NCBI GenBank assembly: GCA_944320385.1
Contig: CALUHH010000025.1
Location: 1 to 36,670 of the forward strand
Origin: an uncultured Atopobiaceae bacterium
Lineage (GTDB): Bacteria; Actinomycetota; Coriobacteriia; Coriobacteriales; Atopobiaceae
Direction of reading: 5' to 3'
Length of the DNA: 36,670 bases
The notes beneath the pieces were generated by a model, which saw only the letters and a program-made list of their open reading frames with translations, did no database searches and was not told the DNA's origin. Both the position numbers and the translations under genes were made by a program. Of this stretch, positions 1 through 7,998 are shown in pieces (position 1 is the stretch's first letter; each line of letters begins with the position of its first letter).

Positions 1-30
1 CAATTGGGGGACTGAGGGGGTATAAGCACC

Positions 31-128
31 AAGGAGCGCTTCGCAACAAAACGCATCATTCCCGCAGGTAGAATACCGTTTTTCTAACTGATGCGCACAA
101 CGCAAGAAAACGCTGCGAAACGCTCCTT
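31..128. repeat. Imperfect inverted repeat at the left end
   Basis: AAGGAGCGCTTCGCAAC at 31-47 is the reverse complement of 112-128 with 15 of 17 positions matching. The arms enclose 64 bp that contain a TAGAAT -10-like box at 69-74. It could be an operator pair around the promoter of the following small gene, or ends of a small mobile element. I see no other gene in positions 1-206. Confidence 0.5.
67..74 (+). promoter_or_regulatory. Candidate -10 (GGTAGAAT) for the 207-503 gene
   Basis: GGTAGAAT occurs here and again upstream of three other + strand genes or elements (2345, 23276, 29943; once as GGTAAAAT). No consensus -35 is visible at 16-18 bp. The call rests on recurrence and on position in front of a + strand gene. 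Confidence 0.35.
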
Positions 129-206
129 TCAGGCTCCTTCGTACCAGAATTCGTACCGCCCAGAAGCTCCTCAAAAGACGGTTCCAGAAGGGAACGGAGA
201 CACAGA

Positions 207-503
207 ATGGCAACCGACTGGAACGCGCTCACCGCCGAAGAGGACCGCGCCTACTTCATGGCCGGGATCGTCGAGATCTCCCCGGAGAGCTTCACCATCG
301 AGGAGAAGCAAGAGATCCTGCGCGACATGGTCACCGCCTCCGCGGCCATCGAGAACGCGATGCGAGACGACTTCGCCCGCTTCGACGAGGTCACCCAGAC
401 ACGCCTCATCGACGCGCTCGCAGGGGCGGGCCCCAGGCACCGCGACTGGTGGCACCGCATGCTCGTCGCCGGCCACAGGCACCGCGACACGATAACCATC
501 TGA
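207..503 (+). CDS. Small hypothetical cargo protein
   Basis: A 98-residue protein I do not recognise. ATG is preceded by a GGAG Shine-Dalgarno site about 8 bases upstream. The sequence looks fully helical: an acidic first half, then an RFDEVTQTRLIDAL helix and a basic, His/Trp-rich tail (RHRDWWHRMLVAGHRHRD). There is no signal peptide or membrane segment. It lies on the opposite strand to the late genes, just inside the candidate left attachment site, has its own promoter-like box, and is followed at once by a strong hairpin, so it forms an autonomous unit. That arrangement suits a lysogeny cargo gene (moron). No function is claimed. Confidence 0.6.
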   Translation: MATDWNALTAEEDRAYFMAGIVEISPESFTIEEKQEILRDMVTASAAIENAMRDDFARFDEVTQTRLIDALAGAGPRHRDWWHRMLVAGHRHRDTITI

Positions 504-510
504 GCCGAGA

Positions 511-543
511 CGGCCCCGCATCCCGAGAGAGGATGCGGGGCCG
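511..543. terminator. 13-bp stem hairpin, probable bidirectional terminator
   Basis: Positions 511-523 pair perfectly with 531-543 around a CGAGAGA loop. The hairpin lies just after the + strand gene ending at 503 and downstream of the last minus-strand lysis gene (ending at 664), so it can end transcription from both sides. No long T tract follows. Confidence 0.6.
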
Positions 544-663
544 CACCTTGAGAAACGGAAAGAGGCGGGCCCGGGGCTTTCCAACCCTTCCCACACGCCT
601 GCGGGCCATGGCAGGGCCCCCGGCGCGTGGAAAGCGTTGAAAAGCCGTGCACCGGGCACGAAC

Positions 664-777
664 CTAACGGCCCGACCTGCCGGCCAGCCACGCCAGCGGC
701 AGGAACGGCAGCGCGTACAGGCACAGTATCGCCGCCAGCACCGTGGCCACGCCCCAGCGGAGGTCGTCCCGCGTCAC
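664..777 (-). CDS. 37-aa single-pass membrane peptide of the lysis cassette
   Basis: A GTG start overlaps the TGA of the amidase gene (GTGA), giving a translationally coupled last gene of the late operon. The product has one hydrophobic segment at about residues 9-31 (VATVLAAILCLYALPFLPLAWLA) and basic ends, ending RSGR. Tiny membrane proteins after an endolysin are often holin-like, pinholin-like or spanin-like, but no family can be assigned at this length. Confidence comes from the coupling and the clear membrane helix. Confidence 0.5.
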   Translation of the reverse strand: MTRDDLRWGVATVLAAILCLYALPFLPLAWLAGRSGR

Positions 778-1730
778 AGCAGGATCTCGTTCACGCACGC
801 CTGCACGGCATCGTAGAGCGAGCCCAGGCGGCGCCTGCGCTCCTCGCCGTTGCCGTAGTCGCCGCGTATAACAGCCTGGGCGAGAGTCTCGATGTCGGCT
901 CCGCCGGAGCCGCCCGAAGACCCGCCGCCCACGCCCAGGATCTCGTTGACCCTGGCCTGCACCGCGTCGTAGTTGGCGCCAAGCGCCGCTCGGCGCGCGT
1001 CCCCGTTGCCGTACTCGCCGCGGATCACCGCCTGCGCCAGCGCCTCGATGTCGGGTGCGGCGGGCGCGGGCGCAGCTGCAGCCGGTGCCGCAGAACCCGA
1101 GCCGCCTAGCAGGATGCGGTTCACCTCCGCCTGCACCTCGTCGTAGCGGCTCCCCAGCGCCGCGCGGCGGGCGTCGCCGTTCCCGAACTCGCCCGCGATC
1201 ACGCGCGCCGCCAAGTCGGCGACGCTGCCGGAGGGAGCGCCCCCGGAAGGGCCCGGCGCGACAGCTGCCCCGCCGCCACCCAAGATGCGCGCCTTGAGCG
1301 CCGCCCACTTGCCCGCGTCCACGTATGGCGCCGGGCACAGCTTCCCCGTCACGTCGTAGTGGCGGATCAGCCTCGTCACCCCGTACGTAGCACGAAGGAA
1401 CGCCCAGATCTCCGCCAGCGCCGCTACCTGCGAATCGGTGAAGTCCTCGCCGGCGCTCACGACCTCCACGGACACCGTGCGCTGGTTCTCGGCGAAGTCG
1501 CCCACCGCCCACGCGGTGTCCTCGAGGCGCACCGACTGCCGGATCGACCCGTCCTTGTCCACGAACAGGTGCGCCGAGGCGCCCGCGCCGGCACGCGAGA
1601 AGTACACCAGGTTGTTGTGCGCGCTCGCCGACGTCGCCGTGTAGTGCACCGCCATCCCGTCGATCGCGCGCCCGCCGCGCCCGGCGGTGTAGTTCGCGCC
1701 ACTCGCCTGGACGAACTCGACTATGTTCAC
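774..1730 (-). CDS. Phage endolysin: N-acetylmuramoyl-L-alanine amidase with three CW_7 repeats
   Basis: A 318-residue lysin that cuts the amide bond between muramic acid and the stem peptide. Residues about 1-150 form an Amidase_2 domain with the expected zinc ligands H29 (AVHYTATSAS), H124 and C132 (IRHYDVTGKLCPAP). Three Cpl-7-type (CW_7) wall-binding repeats follow at about 170-208, 226-266 and 279-318, each with a G[ED][FY]GNG(D/E) core and separated by Gly/Ala/Pro linkers. There is no signal peptide, so release needs a holin. The GTG start overlaps the stop of the preceding 36-aa gene and has a GAGGAAGG ribosome site inside that gene. CW_7 repeats bind the muropeptide core, so specificity is probably broad. 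Confidence 0.93.
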   Translation of the reverse strand: MNIVEFVQASGANYTAGRGGRAIDGMAVHYTATSASAHNNLVYFSRAGAGASAHLFVDKDGSIRQSVRLEDTAWAVGDFAENQRTVSVEVVSAGEDFTDSQVAALAEIWAFLRATYGVTRLIRHYDVTGKLCPAPYVDAGKWAALKARILGGGGAAVAPGPSGGAPSGSVADLAARVIAGEFGNGDARRAALGSRYDEVQAEVNRILLGGSGSAAPAAAAPAPAAPDIEALAQAVIRGEYGNGDARRAALGANYDAVQARVNEILGVGGGSSGGSGGADIETLAQAVIRGDYGNGEERRRRLGSLYDAVQACVNEILL

Positions 1731-1837
1731 TCGCCATCACCTTCCTCGGGGTCGAAGCCGTCGGGAGCCCCCTCGGGCCCCTGCTCGATCGCCGCCAGCT
1801 GCTCGGCCGTCGGCTCGAGCGTCGCCTCGTCACTCAT
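1727..1837 (-). CDS. 36-aa acidic peptide between holin-like and amidase genes
   Basis: ATG overlaps the end of the holin-like gene by 8 bases, and its TGA overlaps the GTG of the amidase, so it sits in an unbroken chain of coupled genes. The product is strongly acidic (starts MSDEATLEPTAEQLAAIEQG, ends EEGDGE) with no membrane segment. I do not recognise it. It may act mainly as a translational coupler: the amidase ribosome site lies in its last codons. Confidence 0.5.
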   Translation of the reverse strand: MSDEATLEPTAEQLAAIEQGPEGAPDGFDPEEGDGE

Positions 1838-2054
1838 CGCGCTCACCGCCCGCCGGCAGCGCCGCGCCCAGCTCCGCCATCACCGGCGACAGCACCGCCA
1901 TCACCAGCGCCACCGCCACGGCGCGCCACGTCGGCTCCAGCACCGCGCAGCCAACCAGCATGTCGACGTTGGCCACCACCACGCCCAGCACGCCCTGCAC
2001 GATCGTCCGCGCCAGGCGCCACGGCCACTCGTTGCTCGTCAGGAACTCCTCCAT
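1830..2054 (-). CDS. Probable holin (two membrane helices)
   Basis: A 74-residue protein with two hydrophobic segments at about residues 15-38 (ARTIVQGVLGVVVANVDMLVGCAV) and 43-62 (WRAVAVALVMAVLSPVMAEL), a short N-terminus and an acidic tail (GGERDE). Size, topology and position directly before the amidase fit a class II holin that releases the endolysin to the wall. No family motif proves it. It starts right after the stop of the 71-aa membrane/coiled-coil gene. Confidence 0.65.
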   Translation of the reverse strand: MEEFLTSNEWPWRLARTIVQGVLGVVVANVDMLVGCAVLEPTWRAVAVALVMAVLSPVMAELGAALPAGGERDE

Positions 2055-2270
2055 CTAACGGCCCTCCTTCATGTTCTCGATCTCGGCCTTCACGACGGAC
2101 ACGTCCCGCTCCAGGGCGTAGGTCCGCTCGATGAGGCAGTTGTGCTTCTCCACCTGCCTCGTCAGGTTGTCGATCTTGACTTCCATCACCGCGCGGTTGC
2201 GCGAGTTGGACACCACCACGCCCACGAGGGTGAGCACCCCCGTCACGAGCGCCGCGACCACCGACTCCAT
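2055..2270 (-). CDS. Membrane-anchored coiled-coil protein (holin accessory)
   Basis: A 71-residue product: hydrophobic helix at about residues 4-20 (VVAALVTGVLTLVGVVV), then a charged heptad-like segment (MEVKIDNLTRQVEKHNCLIERTYALERDVSVVKAEIENMKEG). This resembles XhlA-type haemolysin/holin partners of Gram-positive phages with the order reversed (membrane helix first). ATG is preceded by GGGGAGGAGG. It is the first gene of the lysis block and lies about 50 bp downstream of a TTTTGTGAC element that also precedes the terminase and scaffold genes. Confidence 0.6.
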   Translation of the reverse strand: MESVVAALVTGVLTLVGVVVSNSRNRAVMEVKIDNLTRQVEKHNCLIERTYALERDVSVVKAEIENMKEGR

Positions 2271-2314
2271 GCGCGCCTCCTCCCCGGACGGGACGCCCCG
2301 CCCGCCACGAGTGT

Positions 2315-2333
2315 CCCGCGCGGTCACAAAACG
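2315..2333 (-). promoter_or_regulatory. Late-block element, lysis copy
   Basis: Read on the minus strand: CGTTTTGTGACCGCGCG, about 45 bp upstream of the first lysis gene. It matches the elements before scaffold (10786-10800) and small terminase (29925-29938), with one extra C. There is no normal -10 at the usual distance, so a phage-specific promoter or activator site is more likely than a vegetative promoter. Confidence 0.5.
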
Positions 2334-2344
2334 CCTGTTCGGCT

Positions 2345-2352
2345 GGTAAAAT
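2345..2352 (+). promoter_or_regulatory. Candidate -10 (GGTAAAAT) for the 2447-2881 cargo gene
   Basis: GGTAAAAT lies about 95 bp upstream of the + strand cargo gene and is one of four GGTARAAT boxes in the window, all before + strand genes or elements inside minus-strand surroundings. No consensus -35. Confidence 0.35.
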
Positions 2353-2446
2353 GAGCGAAGTGTTGCGTTCTGTTTCTTCACAAAGAAGTTCACATGGAAG
2401 CGAGTTCTGTCGATAATCAGACCGAACGTGAAGTTGGGGGTGCGAG

Positions 2447-2881
2447 ATGAATAAGGCGAATGTGATAAACGGCCTCAAAGAATTTGGATCTTCAGTAATC
2501 GATGGGGTACGGGAAGACCTTCAGACCCAGATAGACCAAGAAATTCAAGAGGCTGTGGATCTAGAGTTTTCCCGAGGAATAGACAGGGCGGTAGCGGCGC
2601 TATTCGAGGTGACCGAAGACAGGGTCGCTATCGTTACGGCCCTTCAGAAGCACTGGGGTATTGGCATCAAAGAAGCTGAGGAAAGAGTCCAGTGGGAGGC
2701 TCGAACACGCGCGCCGATGCGCAGCCTTGAGAGATTTCTCAAAGAGAAGAAGAACTACACCGATGATGAGGCGCGTAAATTCATGCGCGGCAACAAGGTC
2801 GTGTCGCTACTCCGCCAAGATCCGGAGCTTTCTACAATGAAACCCGAACAGCTCTACAAAGAGCTTCAGAAACGCTCTTAA
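2447..2881 (+). CDS. Hypothetical cargo (moron) protein
   Basis: A 144-residue, mostly helical, charged soluble protein, not recognised. ATG follows a GGGGG-type ribosome site. It has no membrane segment or signal. The middle (VTEDRVAIVTALQKHWGIGIKEAEERVQWEARTRAPMRSLERFL) looks like paired amphipathic helices, and the C-terminus ends KPEQLYKELQKRS. It lies on the + strand between the tail protein gene and the lysis cassette, both on the minus strand, and its base composition is visibly less GC-rich than theirs. Orientation, separate promoter and composition mark it as acquired cargo expressed in the lysogen. Phage exclusion or host modification is possible but unsupported. Confidence 0.75.
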   Translation: MNKANVINGLKEFGSSVIDGVREDLQTQIDQEIQEAVDLEFSRGIDRAVAALFEVTEDRVAIVTALQKHWGIGIKEAEERVQWEARTRAPMRSLERFLKEKKNYTDDEARKFMRGNKVVSLLRQDPELSTMKPEQLYKELQKRS

Positions 2882-3021
2882 GCCTTCTTCACTGTCAGAA
2901 ATTTCAATCCCAGTGTCGCCTAAGAAAGCAAGCGAACCCAAACGTCGTCCAACGGCTCGCCCACCCCTTCGCCGCAGGCAGCGCTAGCTGCGTGTGCACC
3001 GAAGGGGCTTCAGTCAGCCTC

Positions 3022-4401
3022 TCACTTCGCCGTCAAATACCCCGGCGCCCCCGGCGGCTCGTCGATCCGGAAGAACTCGACGCCGCCCCCGTTCTCCGCG
3101 CACGCCGTCCCTGCGCCGCCCACGAGCGCGTCGCACCCGTAGAACATGTTCGACCCCTCGCACCCCTCGGGGAGGGACCAGTCGGCGTTCGCCCGGATCG
3201 TTGTGAGGTTCGAGCACCCCGAGAAGCAGTAGAACAGGTCCGTGAGCCCCTCAGTCGGAAACCCAGACAGGTCGAGCTCGGTGAGCCCGTCGCAGTTCGA
3301 GAACGCGTAGCGCATCTCCCGGACCTCCGGCAGGTTGGAGAGCCCGGCGACCTCGGCCATCTCCCCGTCGGTGTAGAACCAGTACGACAGGTTCGCGTAC
3401 GTAAGCCCCGACAGGTCCTCGGAGAACGTCGCCTTCAGCACATCCATCCCGGCATCGTCCCAGGCGCGCGACCCGATCGCCCGGTAGCGCGCCGTCGCGC
3501 ACATCCGCGAGCTCAACGCAACCTCGCGTCCCTCCTCGGGCTCGGGATCCAGCGTCAGCACGAGCTCGCCGTCGGCGTACAGGTGGCACGCCACCCATTC
3601 GCGCTCATCGGCCGCGGGATCCGTCAAGATCCCGTCCTCGCCGAAACCCAGGTGGCCGTCGACGTCCTCGCCGTAGTCGGGCGAATAGCCCATCCCGCCC
3701 ACCAGGCGGTTGCACCCGTAGAGGCTAAGGTTGCCCGTCTGCTCGCCGGTAGGCTCCCATCTGGCAGCGTACACGCTCTCCAGCGAAGGGCAGCTCGAGA
3801 ACACCTGATCGAAGATCAGCGCGCCCTCCAGCGCCTCGAACCCCCGCACCTCGGTCATCTGCTGCAGACTTTGGAACAGGTGCGACGCGTTGGTCAGGCC
3901 GCCGCTCGCAAAGTCCGAGTCTATCAGCGCCCGCAGCACCTCGCTGCGCCGCGTTCGCCAGGGGATGTCGCTCGAGGACGAGAAGCCCTCGGCCGGGATC
4001 TCCCATCCCTCCAAGATCACCGCTCCCTCCACGTCGGAGGACCGACCGTCGCGGTAGTTCAGCTCGAGCGTCCCGTCAGAGAGCAACAGCGCACGCATCT
4101 TGACCCCCGTGTCCCATGTGAGCGCGCGGATCGCCGCCGGCATCTCGGCGGGGGTGTAGGTCGTCGTCGACCCGTTCTGCGTGCGGATCGCGTCGGCAAG
4201 AAGCTCGAACACGACCTCGGAGAGGATCCCGGTGCCCGCTTCAGGCGCGGCGACGAGCCCCGCGCCCTCGCGCGTCCCGTCCATCTCCAGCACCCGCGAG
4301 CTCATCTCCAGCGGCATGTAGTGCACTTGCTGCCCGTTCTGCTCGCGGATCGCGTTGGCGATCTCGGTCAGAAGCGCCTTGGAAACCGTTCCCACAGCCA
4401 T
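3022..4401 (-). CDS. BspA-type leucine-rich-repeat tail protein (receptor binding/adhesin)
   Basis: A 459-residue protein. Residues about 1-95 carry two copies of an N-terminal unit (LLTEIANAIREQNG and LLADAIRTQNG, each followed by a TYTPAEMPAAIRAL-like segment), as in phage tail-fibre attachment parts. The remainder has BspA/DUF285-type repeats (LFQSLQQMTEVRGFEAL, FSSCPSLESV, MRYAFSNCDGLTELDLSGF, LFYCFSGCSNLTTI, NMFYGCDALVGG). There is no signal peptide or sortase motif, so it is a virion part rather than a wall protein. It is the last gene of the tail block. BspA repeats mediate host contact in bacterial adhesins; here I infer receptor recognition or virion binding to mucus or host surfaces. 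ATG immediately follows the stop of the fibre gene. Confidence 0.82.
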   Translation of the reverse strand: MAVGTVSKALLTEIANAIREQNGQQVHYMPLEMSSRVLEMDGTREGAGLVAAPEAGTGILSEVVFELLADAIRTQNGSTTTYTPAEMPAAIRALTWDTGVKMRALLLSDGTLELNYRDGRSSDVEGAVILEGWEIPAEGFSSSSDIPWRTRRSEVLRALIDSDFASGGLTNASHLFQSLQQMTEVRGFEALEGALIFDQVFSSCPSLESVYAARWEPTGEQTGNLSLYGCNRLVGGMGYSPDYGEDVDGHLGFGEDGILTDPAADEREWVACHLYADGELVLTLDPEPEEGREVALSSRMCATARYRAIGSRAWDDAGMDVLKATFSEDLSGLTYANLSYWFYTDGEMAEVAGLSNLPEVREMRYAFSNCDGLTELDLSGFPTEGLTDLFYCFSGCSNLTTIRANADWSLPEGCEGSNMFYGCDALVGGAGTACAENGGGVEFFRIDEPPGAPGYLTAK

Positions 4402-5910
4402 CTAGAACTCCATCTCGGAAAGATCGTCCAGGTCCTCGATCGCCTGGTCCACATAGGCCTTCGTCGCGTACGCGGAAAGGTCGGGCGCGCTGCCCGGCGC
4501 CCCGTCCGCGCCCGGCTCTCCCTGCGGCCCGGGCTCTCCGGCCTCGCCCTTGAGGCCCGAGAAGGCAAACGCGAACGTCCGCGCCCCCGGCGCACCGCCC
4601 ATCGTCACGGTGACCGCGGGCGTCCCCGTGGACCCGTCCACCGTGGCGGTCGCCCCCACGATGTCGGCATCGGCCCCGTTCGCGCCGTCTGCGCCGTCGG
4701 CACCCGCCGGCCCGCGCAGCGCCTCCAGCTGCTCCGCCGTGAAGTCCGAGTACGAGAACGCGTCGCCGGGGTCGCCCTTGTCGCCCTTCGGTCCCGCGAG
4801 GTCGGCCGAGCTCGTCCCGCTCGCGCTCGTCACGGTGAGCACCGTGCCGTCCCACGAGTGGGTGCAGCTCGTGCCGTGCCTGATCACGCGCGCCTCCGCG
4901 TGCTGATAGTCCCAGATCTGGATCTTGATGCCCTCATCCTCGGGATAGCTGACGAAGAACACCTGCGGGCTGATGCCGTCCGCACCGTCGGCCCCGTCCG
5001 CCCCGGCCGGCCCGCGCAGGGCCTCCAGCTGCTCGGGCGTGAAGTCGGAGTACTCGAACGCGTCGCCCGTATCGCCCTTCTCGCCGCGCAGCGCCGCGAC
5101 CTGCTCCTCGGTGAGGTCGTCGAACGTGAGCGCGTCGCCCTTCTGCCCGTGCGCGAGCGTCGCGGTCGTGGTGCCGGAAGCGTCCGTCACGGTGATGAGC
5201 GCTCCGGTCTCGGTCTGCTCCACCTTCGCCGTCGGGCTCACGCCGTCCTGGCCGTCGGCACCGTCCTGCCCGTCGGCGCCCGCGGCGCCCGGGTCGCCGT
5301 CGAAGTCGCCGCGCTCCGCCGCCGCGAGCAGGTCGTCCTTCGCCTCGGTCGCCGCCGCGGCCGCGGCCGTCGCCGCAGCGATCGCGGCGGACGCCCCCTC
5401 GGCGGCCGAAGCCGCCTGCTGCGCCTTCTCGACGGCGGCGTCGATCAGCTCGTCGGCCTCCTCGAACTTCCGGATCGCCTCCAGAAACATCGAGTACCCG
5501 TCTCCGCCCGAGCCCTCGACGCTGGCAAGCGCAGCGGAAACGCGCACGGCGAACGGCGCGGACGAGATCGCCTCGTCTCCGCCGCAGACCACCACCTGCG
5601 CGTCGACCGTGCCCTCCGCGCACGCCATCGAGGCGGGCCAGAACACACGGAACCGGCCGTGCTCGGCGTCGACGGCCTCGAACGGCTCGCACCCGCGCGC
5701 CCGCGCCTCGCGGTGGCGCCACAGCAGGTAGGCCGTCGCGCTCGTGAGGTCGACCGCCTCGCCGCCGCGCACCACGGAAAGGTCCATGCCGCGCCCCCGC
5801 GCGTCTGCGGGCGAGGCAAGAAGCGGAACTCGCAGCGGGGCGTCGGCCCCGTCCCACGTCACCTCGTACAGCCCGTCACCCGAAAGCGCGAACGTTCCCT
5901 CATCAGCCAT
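4402..5910 (-). CDS. Tail fibre / upper-baseplate-like protein with collagen-like repeats
   Basis: A 502-residue protein. Residues about 1-130 resemble the BppU-type N-terminal domain of siphophage baseplates ([25 protein letters not shown]). An Ala-rich coiled-coil stalk follows at about 145-200. Several Gly-X-Y blocks come next ([67 protein letters not shown]), interrupted by two related modules reading YSDFT(P/A)[11 protein letters not shown]. The repeats predict a trimeric fibre. The last residues (LDDLSEMEF) nearly duplicate the end of the upstream Tal protein. It lies between Tal and the BspA-type protein. Confidence 0.85.
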   Translation of the reverse strand: MADEGTFALSGDGLYEVTWDGADAPLRVPLLASPADARGRGMDLSVVRGGEAVDLTSATAYLLWRHREARARGCEPFEAVDAEHGRFRVFWPASMACAEGTVDAQVVVCGGDEAISSAPFAVRVSAALASVEGSGGDGYSMFLEAIRKFEEADELIDAAVEKAQQAASAAEGASAAIAAATAAAAAATEAKDDLLAAAERGDFDGDPGAAGADGQDGADGQDGVSPTAKVEQTETGALITVTDASGTTTATLAHGQKGDALTFDDLTEEQVAALRGEKGDTGDAFEYSDFTPEQLEALRGPAGADGADGADGISPQVFFVSYPEDEGIKIQIWDYQHAEARVIRHGTSCTHSWDGTVLTVTSASGTSSADLAGPKGDKGDPGDAFSYSDFTAEQLEALRGPAGADGADGANGADADIVGATATVDGSTGTPAVTVTMGGAPGARTFAFAFSGLKGEAGEPGPQGEPGADGAPGSAPDLSAYATKAYVDQAIEDLDDLSEMEF

Positions 5911-5911
5911 G

Positions 5912-7105
5912 TCAGAACTCCATCTCGCTCAGATCCTCCAGGGATGAGACCGCACCGGCGGCCGCGGCGGCCGCCTCGCCGGCGGCGGAAGCCGTCTCCT
6001 CGACCGTGGCCACGCGCGCCACCATGTCCGCCGAGACGCTCCACGTCGTGCGCTCCACGGTCCCCAGCGAGAGCCGGCGCACGATCCCGCCCGCACCGAA
6101 CTCCCTCACGCGCCGCACGCAGCGCGCCGTGAACCGCCACGGCGGCACCCGCGCGTCGTCGCACACCGCCACATCGTCGCCCAACCCCACGAAGCCGCAG
6201 CCGCAGACCCGAGCCGCCTCGGCCTCGTAAGCCACGCGCGGACGGCACGCCCGCGCAAGCTCCGTCTCGGTGAGCGCCTTCAACTCGTCGGCATCCTCGC
6301 AGTCAGCGAACACCACGCTGCCGAACCGGTGCGCCCGGCCCCCGGCGCCGTCGGGGCGCCCCCACGCAAGGCGCGCCTCGTCGCTTCCCACCCAGTTCAC
6401 GCCGTTGTTCACGGCGCCGAAGGTCAGCCGCCTGGTGTATCCGCCGGTATGCTCGCCGCTCTCGTCCAGGACCGGCAGCCCGCGCCCAAATCCATAGAGC
6501 GCCGTGAACACCTCGTCCTCCAGCACCGTGCGCGTGCAGGAGACGAGCCCCTTGCCGCGCGTGAGCCGCGCCCCGCGCCAGCGCCCGCGCCGCGCGGGCA
6601 GCGACACCGTGCGCCCGGCGACACGCCCGTCTTCCACGGCTATCGAGCACAAGAGCTCGCCGCCCCAGACCTCCTCGACGCGCCGGAGCGCCGCGAGCGC
6701 GTTCACGTGGTAGAGGAGGCACCCGTGTGCAGCGTCGCCGACGCCCACGTCGCCCGCAACCCAGCGCGTGTGCGCCAGCACGGCGGCGAGGGCCTCGGCG
6801 GCGGTCTTCGCGGACAGCCGCTCCTCCTCGATGAAGTCGCCAAGGAGCTCGCTTATAGAGGACTCGGCGTACACGCGCGCGGGGCCCGCGGCCGGCTCGT
6901 CGGTGCGCACCACCACGTGCTCGCGCCAGGCGCCGTCCTCGGGGTCGCGCCACAGCAGGCGGGACCCCTTCTCGGGCGCAGCCCCGCAGTCGAACTCGAT
7001 CGTGTCCTCGCCGCCCAGCTCCTCGGTGTGCGCAAGCGAGGCCACGGCAGGCAGGATCCCCAGGCGGCCGTCGAAGCGGTCGAAGAGATAGATCGCCGGA
7101 ACCAT
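5912..7105 (-). CDS. Tail-associated endopeptidase/lysin family protein (Tal)
   Basis: A 397-residue protein directly after the distal tail gene (stop and ATG adjacent). The N-terminus ([19 protein letters not shown], then [19 protein letters not shown] and [14 protein letters not shown]) matches the prophage tail endopeptidase family (Prophage_tail) that forms the tail tip. No separate catalytic domain is obvious, so it may be structural. The middle segment [19 protein letters not shown] is typical of this family. An Ala-rich helix at about 370-390 leads into LEDLSEMEF, shared with the next fibre. Order Dit-Tal-fibre is the standard siphophage tail-tip arrangement. Confidence 0.8.
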   Translation of the reverse strand: MVPAIYLFDRFDGRLGILPAVASLAHTEELGGEDTIEFDCGAAPEKGSRLLWRDPEDGAWREHVVVRTDEPAAGPARVYAESSISELLGDFIEEERLSAKTAAEALAAVLAHTRWVAGDVGVGDAAHGCLLYHVNALAALRRVEEVWGGELLCSIAVEDGRVAGRTVSLPARRGRWRGARLTRGKGLVSCTRTVLEDEVFTALYGFGRGLPVLDESGEHTGGYTRRLTFGAVNNGVNWVGSDEARLAWGRPDGAGGRAHRFGSVVFADCEDADELKALTETELARACRPRVAYEAEAARVCGCGFVGLGDDVAVCDDARVPPWRFTARCVRRVREFGAGGIVRRLSLGTVERTTWSVSADMVARVATVEETASAAGEAAAAAAGAVSSLEDLSEMEF

Positions 7106-7822
7106 CTACAGCCACCTCTCCGTCCACGCCACCTCGTGCGCCGAGCACCCCGAGAACGTCAGGACGTGCGCACCGGGCGAGAGCGAGAAGAACGCGCTCT
7201 CCACCGCGACGTCGGTCGAGGCGTCCTCGCCGCCCACCGTCACGGACTCGGCCGAGAAGTCCATCACCACCTCGTCCCCGGCGGAGAGATCCCGCTCCAC
7301 CAGAACGTAGCGGCCGTCCTCGTCGGCAACCTTCACGGCGGAGCCGGCTGCAGCCGTCAGCGTCATCACGGGAAGCGTCGGCCAGGTGCCCAGCACCTCG
7401 AGCTCCGTCCCCGCGCAGGAGCGCGCCGCGCCGTACGCCACCGGGTCGTAGCACGTGAAATCAACGGCGCACGAGCCGCCCTCGAAAAGGGTGTCCCAGT
7501 CCGAGACGCCCGTCACCACCGCGTCGCGCCACGTGAGCGCGCCCTCGCCGGGGACGACAAGGTCTCCGCCGCCGGGCGCGCAGAGCCATGCGCGCAGCAG
7601 CGCCCGCAGGCGCGACAGCTCGCCCGGCGTCATCTGCGACCCCGCGTCCAGGTGCAGCCGCAACCGCACCTCGCGCGGCGGCAGCTCGCAGCCCAAAAGC
7701 AGCGCGCCGGGCCTGCCGGGCACCGCGAGCGCGCGCGGCTCCAGGGCGTGCGCCGCCGGCTCCTCAAGCTCCGCCTGGGCATACGGGGAGAAGTCGCGCC
7801 CCGCATAGGAGAACCCGCTCAC
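7106..7822 (-). CDS. Distal tail protein (Dit, Sipho_tail family)
   Basis: A 238-residue protein starting GTG AGC GGG, with the GTG overlapping the stop of the preceding small gene. Family hallmarks are the N-terminal GFSYAGRDFSPY, the Arg-rich strand PREVRLRLHLDAG, the WLCAPGGGDLVVPGEGALTWRDAVVTGV segment (usual L..PEG.L.WDAVV), and the VDFTCYDPVAYGA motif that ends the N-terminal ring domain. The C-terminal half is a galectin-like beta domain (LSAGDEVVMDFSAESVTVGG). Dit rings join the tail tube to the tip. Here the gene expected before it (tape measure) is missing, so the protein may have no tail to attach to. Confidence 0.82.
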   Translation of the reverse strand: MSGFSYAGRDFSPYAQAELEEPAAHALEPRALAVPGRPGALLLGCELPPREVRLRLHLDAGSQMTPGELSRLRALLRAWLCAPGGGDLVVPGEGALTWRDAVVTGVSDWDTLFEGGSCAVDFTCYDPVAYGAARSCAGTELEVLGTWPTLPVMTLTAAAGSAVKVADEDGRYVLVERDLSAGDEVVMDFSAESVTVGGEDASTDVAVESAFFSLSPGAHVLTFSGCSAHEVAWTERWL

Positions 7823-7998
7823 AGCCGCCCCCGGGCGCGCCCGTACGCGGTGGCGCGCCGCTGCTGCTCGCGCCCCATCCGGTCGGTCTCGGATGCGCTG
7901 CGCCGGCCCTCGTCCCGCGCATCGCGGCGAGCCGGCCCCTTCACAAGATCCTCGCGGCCGCGGTCCCCGCGCCCGCGCCCATGTCCGTTACCCAACAT
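7819..7998 (-). CDS. 59-aa highly basic protein at a suspected tail-gene deletion junction
   Basis: ATG overlaps the end of the tail-terminator gene by 11 bases, and its TGA overlaps the GTG of Dit. The product starts MLGNGHGRGRGDRGRED and ends RATAYGRARGRL; it is about one third Arg and unrecognised. In siphophages this interval normally holds major tail protein, two tail chaperones and the tape measure (several kb). The ORF may be a leftover made by an in-frame deletion (start of one tail gene, end of the tape measure), or a chance ORF kept open by high GC. The tight overlaps on both sides favour translation. Confidence 0.4.
   Translation of the reverse strand: MLGNGHGRGRGDRGREDLVKGPARRDARDEGRRSASETDRMGREQQRRATAYGRARGRL

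Noticed and set aside
2992..6132. A 1046-codon + strand ORF opposite the tail genes
   Set aside because: Antisense shadow of the fibre and BspA-type genes in high-GC DNA. The Arg/Pro/His-rich product has no motif, and the minus-strand genes show clear domains and coupled starts.
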